Origin: Zunongwangia mangrovi
GTDB lineage: Bacteria > Bacteroidota > Bacteroidia > Flavobacteriales > Flavobacteriaceae
Direction: 5' to 3'
Assembly (NCBI RefSeq): GCF_900112105.1
Contig: NZ_FOKV01000001.1
Location: 1-64,000 of the forward strand
Length of the DNA stretch: 64,000 bases
In this document: one piece after another, positions 16,706 to 25,878 of the stretch
How positions within the stretch are numbered: the stretch's first letter is position 1
Layout of the letters: every line of letters starts with the position of its first letter
Made by a program: the position numbers and the translations under genes
The notes under the pieces: model-generated
Told to the model about the DNA's origin: nothing
Databases searched by the model: none
What the model saw: only the letters and a program-made list of their open reading frames with translations

Positions 16706-19195
16706 ATGACAAACAAACTACCGATCAGGATTTGTGCTGTGGGGCTATCTTTTTTAATGGCATCTTGTGCTGTTTTTCAAAAGAACAAGAAAAGTCAGGC
16801 TACTACCGCACAAAAAGAACAATCTAAAGACGGATTAAAACCTTACTCTAAAGTCATCACCAAAGATGCAAAATCAGACGAGGGTCTTTTCACCGTTCAC
16901 AAAGTAAAAGACAAATATTACTACGAAATCCCAGACAGTCTCTTTAATAGAGAAATGCTAACAGTAACAAGAATAGCAAAAACGGCTTCTGGACTTGGTT
17001 TTGGTGGAGGTAAACAGAACACTCAGGTTCACCGCTGGCAAAAGAAAGGTGACCAGGTATTACTAAGAGTTGTTTCTCACAATATTTACGCAGCAGACTC
17101 CCTTCCTATTCACGAGGCGGTTACCAATTCTAACTTCGAGCCGATCCTTAGCTCTTTCGAAATTGAAACTGTAGGAAAAGATTCTATCAATAAATCTTAC
17201 GTTATCGATGTTACAGATCTTTACAAGAAAGATGTACAGGCTTTAGGACTTGGTGACAGATACCGTAAACAATACAAAGTTTCAAGGTTAGACGACAGTC
17301 GTTCGCTTATCGATACGATTAGAAGTTACCCTGAAAACATCGAAATTCGTCACATAAAAACCTATAACGCTGGTAATCCACCATCAAATTCTACTACTGG
17401 TTCTATCTCTCTAGAGTTTAGTAACTCTATGATACTTCTACCAAAAGAACCAATGGAGCGTCGTTATTTCGACGAACGTGTAGGATGGTTTACTACCAGC
17501 CAGACAGATTATGGTTTAGAAGCTCAAAAGAGTAAAACCGTAAAATACCTTGACCGTTGGAGATTAGAGGTGAAGGAAGAAGATATGGAGAAGTTCAAGA
17601 ACGGCGAGTTAGTTGAACCTAAGAAACAGATCGTTTATTATATCGACCGTGCAACTCCAGAAAAATGGGTACCTTACATTAAACAGGGAATCGAAGACTG
17701 GCAGGTAGCTTTTGAAGAAGCTGGATTTAAAAACGCTATTATCGCTAAAGAAGCTCCTACTCCAGAAGAAGATCCAGACTGGAGTCCAGAGGATGTTCGT
17801 TATTCTGTAGTTCGTTACTTAGCATCTCCTATTCCAAACGCAAATGGTCCTCACGTAAGCGATCCGCGTTCAGGAGAGATCTTAGAATCAGATATTAACT
17901 GGTACCACAATGTAATGACATTATTACGTAACTGGTATTTTGTACAAACTGCGGCGATCAACGAAGAAGCACGCGGAGTAGAATTTAAAGATGAGATCAT
18001 GGGACGTTTAATTCGTTTCGTTTCTTCTCACGAAGTTGGTCACACTTTAGGTCTTCCTCACAACATGGGTAGTAGCCCGGCTTACGCAGTAGAAGATCTA
18101 CGTGATCCAGAATTCACTGCTAAATACAGCACAGCTCCATCTATCATGGATTACGCTCGTTTTAACTACGTAGCACAACCTGGTGATGGTGATGTAGCTT
18201 TAATGCCAAATATTGGTACTTACGATAAGTATGCAATTATGTGGGGTTACAAACCAATCCCAGAAAAAGAAGGTAAAGAAGAAAAGCCTGTTTTAGATGA
18301 GTGGATCTTAGAACATGCAGGTGATCCTTTATATCGCTTCGGAAGTCAACAAAGTGGTGGTGTTATCGATCCTTCTTCTCAAACCGAAGATCTTGGTGAC
18401 GATGCAATGCTTGCCAGTGAGTATGGTATTAAAAACCTGAAGCGTATTGTACCAAACTTGATAGAGTGGACTGCTGAAGACGGTAAAGACTACCAGGATC
18501 TAGATGATCTTTACGGACAAGTGCTTAGCCAGCTTAATCGCTACATGGGCCATGTTACCGCTAATATTGGTGGTGTTTACGAAAACACTAAAACCTACGA
18601 TCAAGAGGGTGCAGTTTATACGCATGTTGCTAAAGAAAAGCAGGAAAGAGCAATGGATTTCTTACAGGAACAATTGTTCGAAACTCCAAATTGGTTAATC
18701 GATCAGGACATTTTTAATAAAATTGAATTCGACGGAAACATCGAAAGAATTAGAGGTATGCAAAGCAACACACTTTCTAATGTTTTAGACTTCGGAAGAA
18801 TGCAACGTTTATTAGAAAACGAAGAAATAAACGGTAAAGAAGCTTACACACTTCTAGAAATGATGGACGATTTACGCAAAGGAATCTGGAGTGAATTAAG
18901 CTCTGGCCAAAAAATCGATAGATACCGTAGAAACCTTCAAAGAGCCTATATCGATCGTATGGCTTATTTAATGACAGAAGACCAGGATGCTATTCCTAGC
19001 GCTTACCGTCGATGGATTAGCAGAACTAATGTTAATGTAGCCCAAAGTGATATTCGCCCAATCGTTAGAGGTGAATTACAAACATTACAAAGACAAATAA
19101 GAAACTCAATGTACCGTTCAGGAGATACGTTAACAAGATATCACCTTCAGGATGCATCAGAAAGAATAGATCAGATCCTTAATCCTAACGACTAG
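16706..19195 (+). CDS. zinc-dependent metalloprotease lipoprotein (DUF5117/DUF4953 type)
   Basis: The 829-residue protein has a lipoprotein signal with Cys21 (LMASC), so it is probably anchored in the outer or inner membrane facing the periplasm or surface. The extended zinc site HEVGHTLGLPHN lies at about residues 441-452, and a likely Met-turn (SIMDYARFNY) about 35 residues later; both are metzincin features. Overall length and order (an N-terminal DUF5118/DUF5117-like region, then the protease core and a helical C-terminal part) fit the large Bacteroidota zinc-dependent metalloprotease family. The substrate is unknown. It is transcribed alone, between two terminators. Confidence 0.85.
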   Translation: MTNKLPIRICAVGLSFLMASCAVFQKNKKSQATTAQKEQSKDGLKPYSKVITKDAKSDEGLFTVHKVKDKYYYEIPDSLFNREMLTVTRIAKTASGLGFGGGKQNTQVHRWQKKGDQVLLRVVSHNIYAADSLPIHEAVTNSNFEPILSSFEIETVGKDSINKSYVIDVTDLYKKDVQALGLGDRYRKQYKVSRLDDSRSLIDTIRSYPENIEIRHIKTYNAGNPPSNSTTGSISLEFSNSMILLPKEPMERRYFDERVGWFTTSQTDYGLEAQKSKTVKYLDRWRLEVKEEDMEKFKNGELVEPKKQIVYYIDRATPEKWVPYIKQGIEDWQVAFEEAGFKNAIIAKEAPTPEEDPDWSPEDVRYSVVRYLASPIPNANGPHVSDPRSGEILESDINWYHNVMTLLRNWYFVQTAAINEEARGVEFKDEIMGRLIRFVSSHEVGHTLGLPHNMGSSPAYAVEDLRDPEFTAKYSTAPSIMDYARFNYVAQPGDGDVALMPNIGTYDKYAIMWGYKPIPEKEGKEEKPVLDEWILEHAGDPLYRFGSQQSGGVIDPSSQTEDLGDDAMLASEYGIKNLKRIVPNLIEWTAEDGKDYQDLDDLYGQVLSQLNRYMGHVTANIGGVYENTKTYDQEGAVYTHVAKEKQERAMDFLQEQLFETPNWLIDQDIFNKIEFDGNIERIRGMQSNTLSNVLDFGRMQRLLENEEINGKEAYTLLEMMDDLRKGIWSELSSGQKIDRYRRNLQRAYIDRMAYLMTEDQDAIPSAYRRWISRTNVNVAQSDIRPIVRGELQTLQRQIRNSMYRSGDTLTRYHLQDASERIDQILNPND

Positions 19196-19234
19196 TCTAG
19201 CGATAGACTATATTTGATTTATTAGTTTTTTAAG

Positions 19235-19264
19235 ACCTGCCTCCCCCACGAGGCAGGTTTTTTA
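19235..19264 (+). terminator. terminator of the metalloprotease gene
   Basis: The G/C-rich stem ACCTGCCT with AGGCAGGT and an 8-base loop are followed by a run of T. Confidence 0.85.
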
Positions 19265-19421
19265 TTGTTCTAACTTTAATTATCTATCTTCAAATTATAT
19301 ATCGATTTTATACGTTTTTAATGTATTTTCTATTTAAATTAAAAACTGAAATCCAAAATAGCATTAAACCTTTATCCTTTTTAACAGTCCTATTATAGAA
19401 TTCACTTTAAAATTCTTCAAT

Positions 19422-19886
19422 ATGAAAAGATTATGTTTTATTATGATGATGCTTGTAGCAGTATCTTCATTTGCTCAGCAAAAAGAAGATCGTAGAAAGC
19501 CAATGAAGGAACGTGCAGTTATGAATATGACTGCTGAAGAAAAAGCTATTCTTAAATCTAAGCAGCTTACCTTAACTTTAGATCTTACTGAAAAGCAACA
19601 AAATAATTTTCAGAAATTATATACAGAGCGAGCTAAAGACAGAGCCAAAATGCGTGAAGAAAGGAAAGATGCTGCGGAAGATGGCAAACTAAAAGAAGAA
19701 GCTTTCGAAAGAATGAATGCTCGTTTAGATAAAGAAATTGCCTTTCAGCAATCTATTCAGAAAATTCTAAGTCCAGATCAATATAAACTTTGGAAAGACT
19801 CAAAAAGGGCAGAACGAAGAAATCGAATGATGGCTTTTAAAGATCATCACAGAGATTTTAGAGATAAACACAAAACCCCCAAATAA
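19422..19886 (+). CDS. small periplasmic Spy/CpxP-like protein, function unknown
   Basis: The 154-residue protein has a signal peptide (MKRLCFIMMMLVAVSSFAQ), then a very charged, helical body rich in lysine, arginine and glutamate. The phrase LDLTEKQQNNFQKLY resembles the LTxxQ motif of Spy/CpxP periplasmic proteins, and ILSPDQYKLWKD repeats the theme later on. Such proteins in Bacteroidota are poorly understood; a chaperone or stress role is a guess. It converges on the copper island and shares its terminator. The 226 bases upstream hold the preceding terminator and an A/T-rich stretch without a clear promoter. Confidence 0.7.
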   Translation: MKRLCFIMMMLVAVSSFAQQKEDRRKPMKERAVMNMTAEEKAILKSKQLTLTLDLTEKQQNNFQKLYTERAKDRAKMREERKDAAEDGKLKEEAFERMNARLDKEIAFQQSIQKILSPDQYKLWKDSKRAERRNRMMAFKDHHRDFRDKHKTPK

Positions 19887-19913
19887 ATTTCAATTTTATA
19901 ATTGTTCAATTGC

Positions 19914-19945
19914 AAAAAAGAGAAGCCTAACAGCTTCTCTTTTTA
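19914..19945. terminator. bidirectional terminator at the end of the copper island
   Basis: The inverted repeat AAAAAGAGAAGC / GCTTCTCTTTTT with a 6-base loop has A and T runs on both sides. It serves the plus-strand Spy-like gene and the minus-strand permease gene. Confidence 0.85.
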
Positions 19946-19956
19946 TTTTTTTATAA

Positions 19957-21180
19957 TTACTGAATAAAATATTTTACGATCATTCCACCAGCTAACCAGG
20001 CATAACAAACAAAAGCTATATACTTTAGGCTTTGTTCCATTAGTTTACTTTTTGGTGCCATTTCTTTCATCTGCATTACATCGGTTCGCTTAAAGAAACC
20101 TAAGTAGATCAAATATCCTGAAATAAGTAGGAAAGCAATATTCAGAAAAAAGGTATAATCTATTTTAAAGAATGTTTGATCCTGTACCTGCACACTCGAC
20201 GGATCTGGAATTAAATCGAAACTTAAAAAGCCATAATGCAACAAGAGCGAAGTACCAACCAGGGATATAAAAAGCAACATTAAGATGAAAAACGACATTT
20301 TCCAACCATAATATTTTGCATTGATTCTAAGTACTGGGAATACGACCAGGTCGCTAAAAATAAAAGCGATCACTCCGGCAAAACTCACTCCCTTACCAAA
20401 CAATAAGGCAGCCAGCGGAATATTCCCCATCGAACCAATAAAGGTGATAAAAGCAACTACCGGCCCAATAATAATATGTTCTAAAATCGTCAAAAATGAG
20501 AAATTTGTATTTCCCTGCCCACTATTGATAAACAGTGTTTCAAAAAACGAATCTGGAATAAAAGCTGCTACGATCCCGGCAATAGTAAAACCAAGCGTAA
20601 CGTCCTTCCAGACCATTTTCCACTCCATCCCATATTGCTGAGACACTTTCGCCCAGCTTTTTTCGGTTTTAATTCTTTTCTTCCAGGATTTCTGGCCGTC
20701 CATATCATCATCCTCGTCATCCTGAAGTCGCTCTCGTGCCTTTTTAATAAGACCTTTTGGATGAAATAATCTAATAAGCAACCAACTGATCAAGATCAGT
20801 AAAATTCCGCCTACATATTCTCCTACCACAAATTGCCAACCTAAAAAGATCGAAATGATAATTCCCAACTCGATTACCAAATTCGTTGACGCCAGTAAAA
20901 ATGCAATACTTGAGACAAAACTTGCTCCTTTTTTAAACAAACTCTTGGTAGAAGCCAAAGCAGCGAAACTACAGGAGCTACTTATAAATCCAAAAAAGGT
21001 TCCCAATAAAACTCCTTTAGATTCCTTTTCGCCCATTGTTTTTTGCATTCGTTCTTCAGTCACAAAAACCTGAATACAACTACTAATCACATACCCCAAA
21101 GCAAAAGCCCATAATGCCATCCAGAAAAATCCCAGACTGGTATTTGCTGCTTCTCCCCATTTGCTTAAAAAATCATTCAT
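19957..21180 (-). CDS. YraQ/ArsP-type permease
   Basis: The 407-residue multi-pass inner-membrane protein has about ten hydrophobic segments and a charged cytoplasmic loop near residues 155-180. The pattern GFISSSCSFAALASTKSLF followed by an asparagine-containing helix, repeated in weaker form in the second half, is that of the DUF318/ArsP_1 permease family (Pfam PF03773). Some members export organoarsenicals, but most have no known substrate. It follows the copper ATPase gene by 36 bases, so it is the last gene of that operon. A role in moving copper or a copper ligand is inference from position only. Confidence 0.75.
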   Translation of the reverse strand: MNDFLSKWGEAANTSLGFFWMALWAFALGYVISSCIQVFVTEERMQKTMGEKESKGVLLGTFFGFISSSCSFAALASTKSLFKKGASFVSSIAFLLASTNLVIELGIIISIFLGWQFVVGEYVGGILLILISWLLIRLFHPKGLIKKARERLQDDEDDDMDGQKSWKKRIKTEKSWAKVSQQYGMEWKMVWKDVTLGFTIAGIVAAFIPDSFFETLFINSGQGNTNFSFLTILEHIIIGPVVAFITFIGSMGNIPLAALLFGKGVSFAGVIAFIFSDLVVFPVLRINAKYYGWKMSFFILMLLFISLVGTSLLLHYGFLSFDLIPDPSSVQVQDQTFFKIDYTFFLNIAFLLISGYLIYLGFFKRTDVMQMKEMAPKSKLMEQSLKYIAFVCYAWLAGGMIVKYFIQ

Positions 21181-21216
21181 AAATTCCTGTTTTGGTTAGT
21201 TAGTTTATTTAAAATC

Positions 21217-24198
21217 TTACGATAGTTTCGAAGCTCGTAACCTCAGCGCATTAGCGATCACAGAAACCGAACTAAAACTCATCGCCAAAGCAGCGATCAT
21301 TGGCGACAATAAAATTCCGAAGAACGGATAAAGAATTCCGGCTGCAATTGGCACACCAATACTATTATAGATCAAAGCAAAAAATAGGTTTTGCTTGATA
21401 TTTGCCATTACTTTATCGCTCAGTTTTCGTGCTTTCAGCACTGCTTTTAAATCACCTTTTACCAGCGTGATCTCTGCACTTTCGATAGCCACGTCGGTCC
21501 CGGTTCCCATAGCAATTCCAATATCGGCTTTAGCCAATGCCGGCGCATCGTTAATTCCGTCTCCGGCTGCAGCTACTTTTCGTTCTTGTTGCTGAAGTTT
21601 TTCAACCTCACTCATTTTATCCTGTGGTAACATTCCGGCTTTAAAAGCAATTCCCATTTCATCGGCGACCGCCTTTGCCGTACGTTCGTTATCACCGGTA
21701 AGCATGATTACCTCAACGCCATCTTCTTTTAATTTGGTAAGTGCTTCTTTACTGGTTTTCTTCACGGGATCTGAGATTACCACAAAGCCTTCAACCTTAG
21801 CATCTACACTTAAATAAGAAACGGTTTTTCCCTGTTGCTGAAATTGTTCAATTTCGCGATCGATTTTTTCTGAAGAATTGATTCCTTTTTCATCCAAAAG
21901 CGCCTTATTACCCAGCGCTAATTTTTTCTGCTGAAGTTCACCAATCACACCTTTTCCGGTAACCGAATCAAAATTTGAAGCTTCCTCGATCTTAACTTCT
22001 TTCTCTTTCGCGTATTTTATCGTTGCAGTGGCCAGCGGATGTTCACTATGCGTATTTAAAGCAGCGATAAATCCTGCAATTTCAGCTTCAGTATAATTAC
22101 CAAAACTCACTATTTTTTCTACGGAAGGTTTTCCTTCAGTGATCGTTCCGGTTTTATCGATAATCAAAGTATCAATCTCATTCATCTGCTCTAACGCCTG
22201 CGCATTTTTGATGAGCACACCATTTTGAGCGCCTTTCCCTACTCCAACCATCACCGACATTGGCGTGGCTAAACCAAGCGCACAAGGACAGGCAATGATT
22301 AGCACCGCGATGGCATTTACAAAAGCATAAACATAAGATGGCGACGGACCAACAATTGCCCAGATCACAAAAGTGATCACCGAGATAAATACAACGATCG
22401 GAACAAAATATCCTGAAATCTTATCAGCCAAACGCTGAATTGGCGCTTGCGATCTACTAGCATCGTTTACCATTTGGATAATTTGCGAAAGCAGCGTTTC
22501 ATCCCCAACCTGCTCGGCAATCATAGTAAACGAAGAATTCCCATTTATGGTTCCTGAAGTTACTTTATCTTCAGCCGATTTCTCTACAGGAACAGGTTCT
22601 CCCGTGATCATACTTTCATCGATCGACGATTTTCCATCTTTTATAATTCCGTCTACCGGGATTTTTTCGCCTGGTTTTACCTTTAAAATATCACCCTCTT
22701 CAATCTCATCGACTTTAACTACTTCTTCTTTTCCATCTTTAATTCGAGTAGCTTTATTAGGCGCCAGTTTCAGTAATTCTTTTATAGCCGAATTAGTACG
22801 ATCGTGCGCCCTGGCTTCTAGCATTTGCCCAAGCAAAACCAAAGTTAAAATTACCGTGGCCGCTTCAAAATAAACATGTACCGTTCCTGCTTCGGTTTTA
22901 AATTGATCTGGAAATAGATCTGGAAAAAGCAGCCCTAAAATACTGAAAATCCATGCTACACCGGCACCAATACCAATTAGCGTGAACATATTTAAATTCC
23001 AGTTTATTATAGATTTCCATGCACGTTCAAAGAACATCCATGCTGTATAAAAAACCACCGGAATCGACAATCCAAACTGTACCCAGTTCCAATATTGCAA
23101 GTCCATAATCTGGTAAAGCGGATTGTTATTCAGCATATCAGACATCGCGATTAAGAAAACCGGCAATGTAAAAGCTACAGAAAGCCAGAACTTTTTACGC
23201 AATTTTAAATACGTTGAATTTTGCGCATCCGGCTCGGGATCCTTAGCTACGAGATCCATCCCGCAAATTGGACAATCCCCAGGCTCATCTTCTTCAATCT
23301 CCGGATGCATTGGGCATGTATATGTACTACTTGAGGCACTTAAACTTTGCTCCTGCACCAAATCCATTCCGCATACCGGGCAATCTCCCGGTTCATCATA
23401 CATTTTATCTCCTTCGCAGTGCATTGGGCAATACCATTTACCCTTTCCTTTAGCCTTAGGTTTCTTTTTCTTGTTACTTTTTTCTGAATGATGATGTTTA
23501 TGATCTACCGGATGAATTTCATATCCACCACCGTCATTTTTTAAAGCCTGCTGAAACTTTTCAATTTCAATATGATGAAGCATGCTGATTTTCGCTTCGG
23601 CTTTTTCAAGATCTACTTCAGCGTTCTCGACACCATCAACTTCATTTAAGGTTTTTTCGACGTGAGCGCGACAACCATTGCAAGACATTCCGCTTACATG
23701 ATAATTATGTGTCATTAGTTTTTCTTCGGAAGTATTTGTATCCGAAGGCATCGAAATTTGATAATTTCCACCGGCATTTTTCAAGGCATTCTGAAACTTT
23801 TCTATTTCAATATGATGATGCATGCTGATTTTTGCTTCGGCTTTTTCAAGATTCACTTCAGCCTTCTCAACACCATCAACTTCATTTAAAATTTTTTCTA
23901 CGTGAGAGCGACAACCATTGCAGGACATTCCGATTACATGGTATTTATGAGTCATCAAATGATCTTCAGAAGAATTTGTTTCGGAAGGCATCGAGATCTG
24001 ATAATTTCCACCGGCATTTTTTAAAGCCTGTTGAAATTCTTCAATTTTGATATGCTTTTTCATAGAAATTTCAGCAGTTTCTTTTTCAAGATCAACTTCA
24101 ACTTGTTCTACTTCAGGTATATTCTCGAGCGCTTTAGTCACATGAGATTTGCAGCCCTCGCAACTCATTCCGCTTACATGGTATTTATGCTTCATCAT
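21217..24198 (-). CDS. copA: copper-translocating P1B-type ATPase with three HMA and two HMBD modules
   Basis: The 993-residue pump should export Cu(I) from the cytoplasm. Three N-terminal HMA domains have metal sites GMSCEGC (Cys13, Cys16), GMSCNGC (Cys93, Cys96) and GMSCNGC (Cys173, Cys176), spaced exactly 80 residues apart. A His/Lys-rich linker (232-254) follows, then two heavy-metal-binding modules ([10 protein letters not shown] ... CPVCGMDL at 256-280 and YTCPMHPE ... CPICGMDL at 293-316). The ATPase core has CPC at about 636-638 ([12 protein letters not shown]), the phosphorylated Asp at about 680 (DKTGTITEG), the SEHPLA motif and [10 protein letters not shown] near 877. The CPC triad fits copper or silver. 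Most CopA proteins are 740-850 residues, so this one is long because of the repeated N terminus. A hairpin lies 11 bases before the start codon. Confidence 0.93.
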   Translation of the reverse strand: MMKHKYHVSGMSCEGCKSHVTKALENIPEVEQVEVDLEKETAEISMKKHIKIEEFQQALKNAGGNYQISMPSETNSSEDHLMTHKYHVIGMSCNGCRSHVEKILNEVDGVEKAEVNLEKAEAKISMHHHIEIEKFQNALKNAGGNYQISMPSDTNTSEEKLMTHNYHVSGMSCNGCRAHVEKTLNEVDGVENAEVDLEKAEAKISMLHHIEIEKFQQALKNDGGGYEIHPVDHKHHHSEKSNKKKKPKAKGKGKWYCPMHCEGDKMYDEPGDCPVCGMDLVQEQSLSASSSTYTCPMHPEIEEDEPGDCPICGMDLVAKDPEPDAQNSTYLKLRKKFWLSVAFTLPVFLIAMSDMLNNNPLYQIMDLQYWNWVQFGLSIPVVFYTAWMFFERAWKSIINWNLNMFTLIGIGAGVAWIFSILGLLFPDLFPDQFKTEAGTVHVYFEAATVILTLVLLGQMLEARAHDRTNSAIKELLKLAPNKATRIKDGKEEVVKVDEIEEGDILKVKPGEKIPVDGIIKDGKSSIDESMITGEPVPVEKSAEDKVTSGTINGNSSFTMIAEQVGDETLLSQIIQMVNDASRSQAPIQRLADKISGYFVPIVVFISVITFVIWAIVGPSPSYVYAFVNAIAVLIIACPCALGLATPMSVMVGVGKGAQNGVLIKNAQALEQMNEIDTLIIDKTGTITEGKPSVEKIVSFGNYTEAEIAGFIAALNTHSEHPLATATIKYAKEKEVKIEEASNFDSVTGKGVIGELQQKKLALGNKALLDEKGINSSEKIDREIEQFQQQGKTVSYLSVDAKVEGFVVISDPVKKTSKEALTKLKEDGVEVIMLTGDNERTAKAVADEMGIAFKAGMLPQDKMSEVEKLQQQERKVAAAGDGINDAPALAKADIGIAMGTGTDVAIESAEITLVKGDLKAVLKARKLSDKVMANIKQNLFFALIYNSIGVPIAAGILYPFFGILLSPMIAALAMSFSSVSVIANALRLRASKLS
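23500..24198 (-). repeat. three tandem 240-base repeats coding for HMA domains
   Basis: The 5' end of copA consists of three in-frame units of 240 bases (24198-23959, 23958-23719, and 23718 to about 23500; the last is slightly shorter). Units two and three are the most alike, including long identical stretches, so the latest duplication produced that pair. The third unit has drifted at its end ([10 protein letters not shown] in place of [11 protein letters not shown]). Confidence 0.85.
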
Positions 24199-24208
24199 AA
24201 GAAAAGAA

Positions 24209-24238
24209 ACCGAAAACCTGCAGTTTCAGGTTTTCGGT
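24209..24238 (-). terminator. hairpin between the copper-storage gene and copA (terminator or attenuator)
   Basis: A perfect 12-base-pair stem (ACCGAAAACCTG with CAGGTTTTCGGT) with a 6-base loop is followed on the minus strand by TTCTTTTCTT and then the copA start codon. It could end the upstream transcript or reduce read-through into copA. Confidence 0.65.
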
Positions 24239-24256
24239 ATGGTATTTAATTCAATT

Positions 24257-24580
24257 TCAAGCCAAATAAGAACTACAGGCTTCTACACAGGTTTCACATG
24301 CGGTTGCGCAATCCTGGCAATGCTTGTGATCGTGTTTTTTACATTCATCTGCACACTGTTGGCAAATCGCTGCACAATATTTTACAAGATCGGTAATATT
24401 TGCGCCATCGATCAACGCAACTTTAGCAAGTGCACTACAAACTTCTGCACAAACTTTATCTGTACGAATACAATCTTTCATCATTCCGATATCATCTGTA
24501 TCCAAACAGGCATCGGCACAGTAGTTACAATGATTTACACAATCTACTAAAGCATTTACTAATTTCTCACTTCTCATCAT
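24257..24580 (-). CDS. cysteine-rich four-helix copper-storage protein (Csp/DUF326 type)
   Basis: The 107-residue protein has 16 cysteines arranged as CxxxC and CxxC pairs along helices (DCVNHCNYCADAC, VCAEVC, YCAAICQQCADEC, CQDCATACETCVEAC). That is the pattern of the four-helix-bundle copper-storage proteins (Csp1/Csp3, formerly DUF326), which hold many Cu(I) ions within the bundle. There is no signal peptide, which suggests the cytosolic Csp3-like form. The start at 24580 (ATG ATG) is chosen over a TTG eight codons upstream because an A-rich stretch precedes it. It lies between the regulator gene and copA, consistent with a copper buffer beside the exporter. Confidence 0.88.
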   Translation of the reverse strand: MMRSEKLVNALVDCVNHCNYCADACLDTDDIGMMKDCIRTDKVCAEVCSALAKVALIDGANITDLVKYCAAICQQCADECKKHDHKHCQDCATACETCVEACSSYLA

Positions 24581-24669
24581 TTTGATTTTTTGGTTCTCTA
24601 TCAAAATTAAACGAGAAGTAGCAGAAGTACTTTTAAAATTATGGTAAGAAATTTCGGTTTTAGGAAAGC

Positions 24670-25233
24670 TTAAACAGAATCAAGGCCTTTTCGCCCTTTT
24701 ATTTGCATTTTTTTATATTCTGAAGGTGTGATTCCGGTTTGTTTTTTAAAGGAAGTGGATAAATAGGCTGCCGTTGAAAACCCTAGTTGATACGCAATTT
24801 CAGCAATACTAAGTTCATCATACTCCAAAAGTTCCTTGGCTTTTTCGATCTTTAGTTTATTGAAATATGACTGAATGCTTTGCCCTTCTTCTGCAGTAAA
24901 TAAATTGGTAATGTGGCTGTAATCGTAATGGAGCTGAGTACTTAAGATCTCAGAAAGTTTTTTATGATCGGTACTATTAGAAACCTCGTCTATTAAAACC
25001 GATTTTATATGATTTACGATGCGTTTATTTTTAGTTTCAATAAGTTCGAAACCTACTTTCTCTAATTCTAATTTCAAGAGATCGTTTTCTTCCGCAGAAA
25101 GATCTTTTAGCAAACTTGCTTCTCCCAGACTCACATTTTTATACGGAATCTCAAGTTTAGACAGAATATCCTCTACCGTTGCGATACAACGGCCACAAAC
25201 CACATTTTTTATATGAACAATATTCTCTGCCAA
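24670..25233 (-). CDS. AraC-family regulator with an N-terminal CxxC metal-binding-like domain
   Basis: The 187-residue protein begins with an HMA-like stretch (IVHIKNVVCGRCIATV, Cys13 and Cys16) and ends with an AraC-type double helix-turn-helix (about residues 95-180; LSIAEIAYQLGFSTAAYLST and FKKQTGITPSEYKK are diagnostic). A direct copper sensor that controls the surrounding genes is the simplest reading, but this is inferred from the fusion and position. The domain is short (about 70 residues) and has GRC where the pump domains have xxC with more conserved flanks. The start codon appears to be TTG; no in-frame ATG gives an intact metal-binding head. A hairpin sits 20 bases upstream. Confidence 0.82.
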   Translation of the reverse strand: MAENIVHIKNVVCGRCIATVEDILSKLEIPYKNVSLGEASLLKDLSAEENDLLKLELEKVGFELIETKNKRIVNHIKSVLIDEVSNSTDHKKLSEILSTQLHYDYSHITNLFTAEEGQSIQSYFNKLKIEKAKELLEYDELSIAEIAYQLGFSTAAYLSTSFKKQTGITPSEYKKMQIKGRKGLDSV

Positions 25234-25252
25234 AACAATAATTTTTAAAAGA

Positions 25253-25280
25253 TCTCTCGCTACAAAAACATAGCGAGAGA
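25253..25280 (-). terminator. hairpin between the DUF3347 gene and the regulator gene
   Basis: A perfect 10-base-pair stem (TCTCTCGCTA with TAGCGAGAGA) and an 8-base A-rich loop are followed on the minus strand by TCTTTTAAAAATTATT. This is probably a terminator or partial terminator of the cus transcript, just before the regulator gene. Confidence 0.6.
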
Positions 25281-25290
25281 CTAAATTCTT

Positions 25291-25857
25291 TTACTGAATA
25301 GTTTTTTCTACTCTACCGCAATGCAACATTTTATCCCCAAAATAAGGATTATTAATTTCTTCTGAACTTGCAAACCAGTAATCGCCCTTACCTTCGAAAG
25401 CCATTGGGCAAAATTGCTTGTAGATCGCTCCAGAGGCAATCGCATTTTCTAAAACAGGCTCCATCATAGCTGTTAATTCTGAAAATGCCTTACGCTGCGC
25501 TTCGATATCTGAAGCTTCTGCAATTTTATTCGCTACTTCCATAATCTCAGCTTCTGTATTTTCAGATAGTTTTTTAGCTGCTGTTTGGGCTGCTTCAGCA
25601 TCTGTAGCTACTAGAGCGTCTTTCAAATCTAAATACGCTTCGTAATTCGCTGCAACTTTTTCATCATCAAATTCGGCCTCACTCATTTCCATAGCAGACT
25701 CTTCGCCCATCTCTTCGTCGTGAGACATCTCCATTTCTTCATGCGAAGTTTCAGCAGAGGTTTCAGTAGAAGTTTCCTTGTTTTCCTTACAGCTGGTAAA
25801 ACTAACGATCCCTGCTGAAAGAGCGATAAAAAATAGATTTCTGTGTATACGTTTCAT
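25291..25857 (-). CDS. DUF3347 copper-associated lipoprotein
   Basis: The 188-residue protein has a lipoprotein signal with Cys23 (SFTSC). An acidic Met/His-rich stretch (about 40-65, with MEMSHDEEMG) that could bind Cu(I) follows, then a helical DUF3347 domain that ends with CPMAFEGKGDYWFAS, EINNPYFG and MLHCG. The same signature (CPMANNNKGATW ... EIRNPYFG ... MMTCG) ends the CusB protein encoded just upstream, so the two share a domain. A periplasmic metal-handover role fits the context but is inferred. It lies 21 bases after the PepSY gene in the same operon. Confidence 0.82.
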   Translation of the reverse strand: MKRIHRNLFFIALSAGIVSFTSCKENKETSTETSAETSHEEMEMSHDEEMGEESAMEMSEAEFDDEKVAANYEAYLDLKDALVATDAEAAQTAAKKLSENTEAEIMEVANKIAEASDIEAQRKAFSELTAMMEPVLENAIASGAIYKQFCPMAFEGKGDYWFASSEEINNPYFGDKMLHCGRVEKTIQ

Positions 25858-25878
25858 AATTGCTTGTTATTTAATTGT

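Noticed and set aside
23123-23491. Open frame on the plus strand opposite copA
   Set aside because: It has no recognisable features and lies wholly inside a clear gene; it is an antisense shadow of the metal-binding modules.
23500-24198. Regular repeats in copA as a non-coding repeat array
   Set aside because: They are in frame, 240 bases long and code for complete HMA domains.
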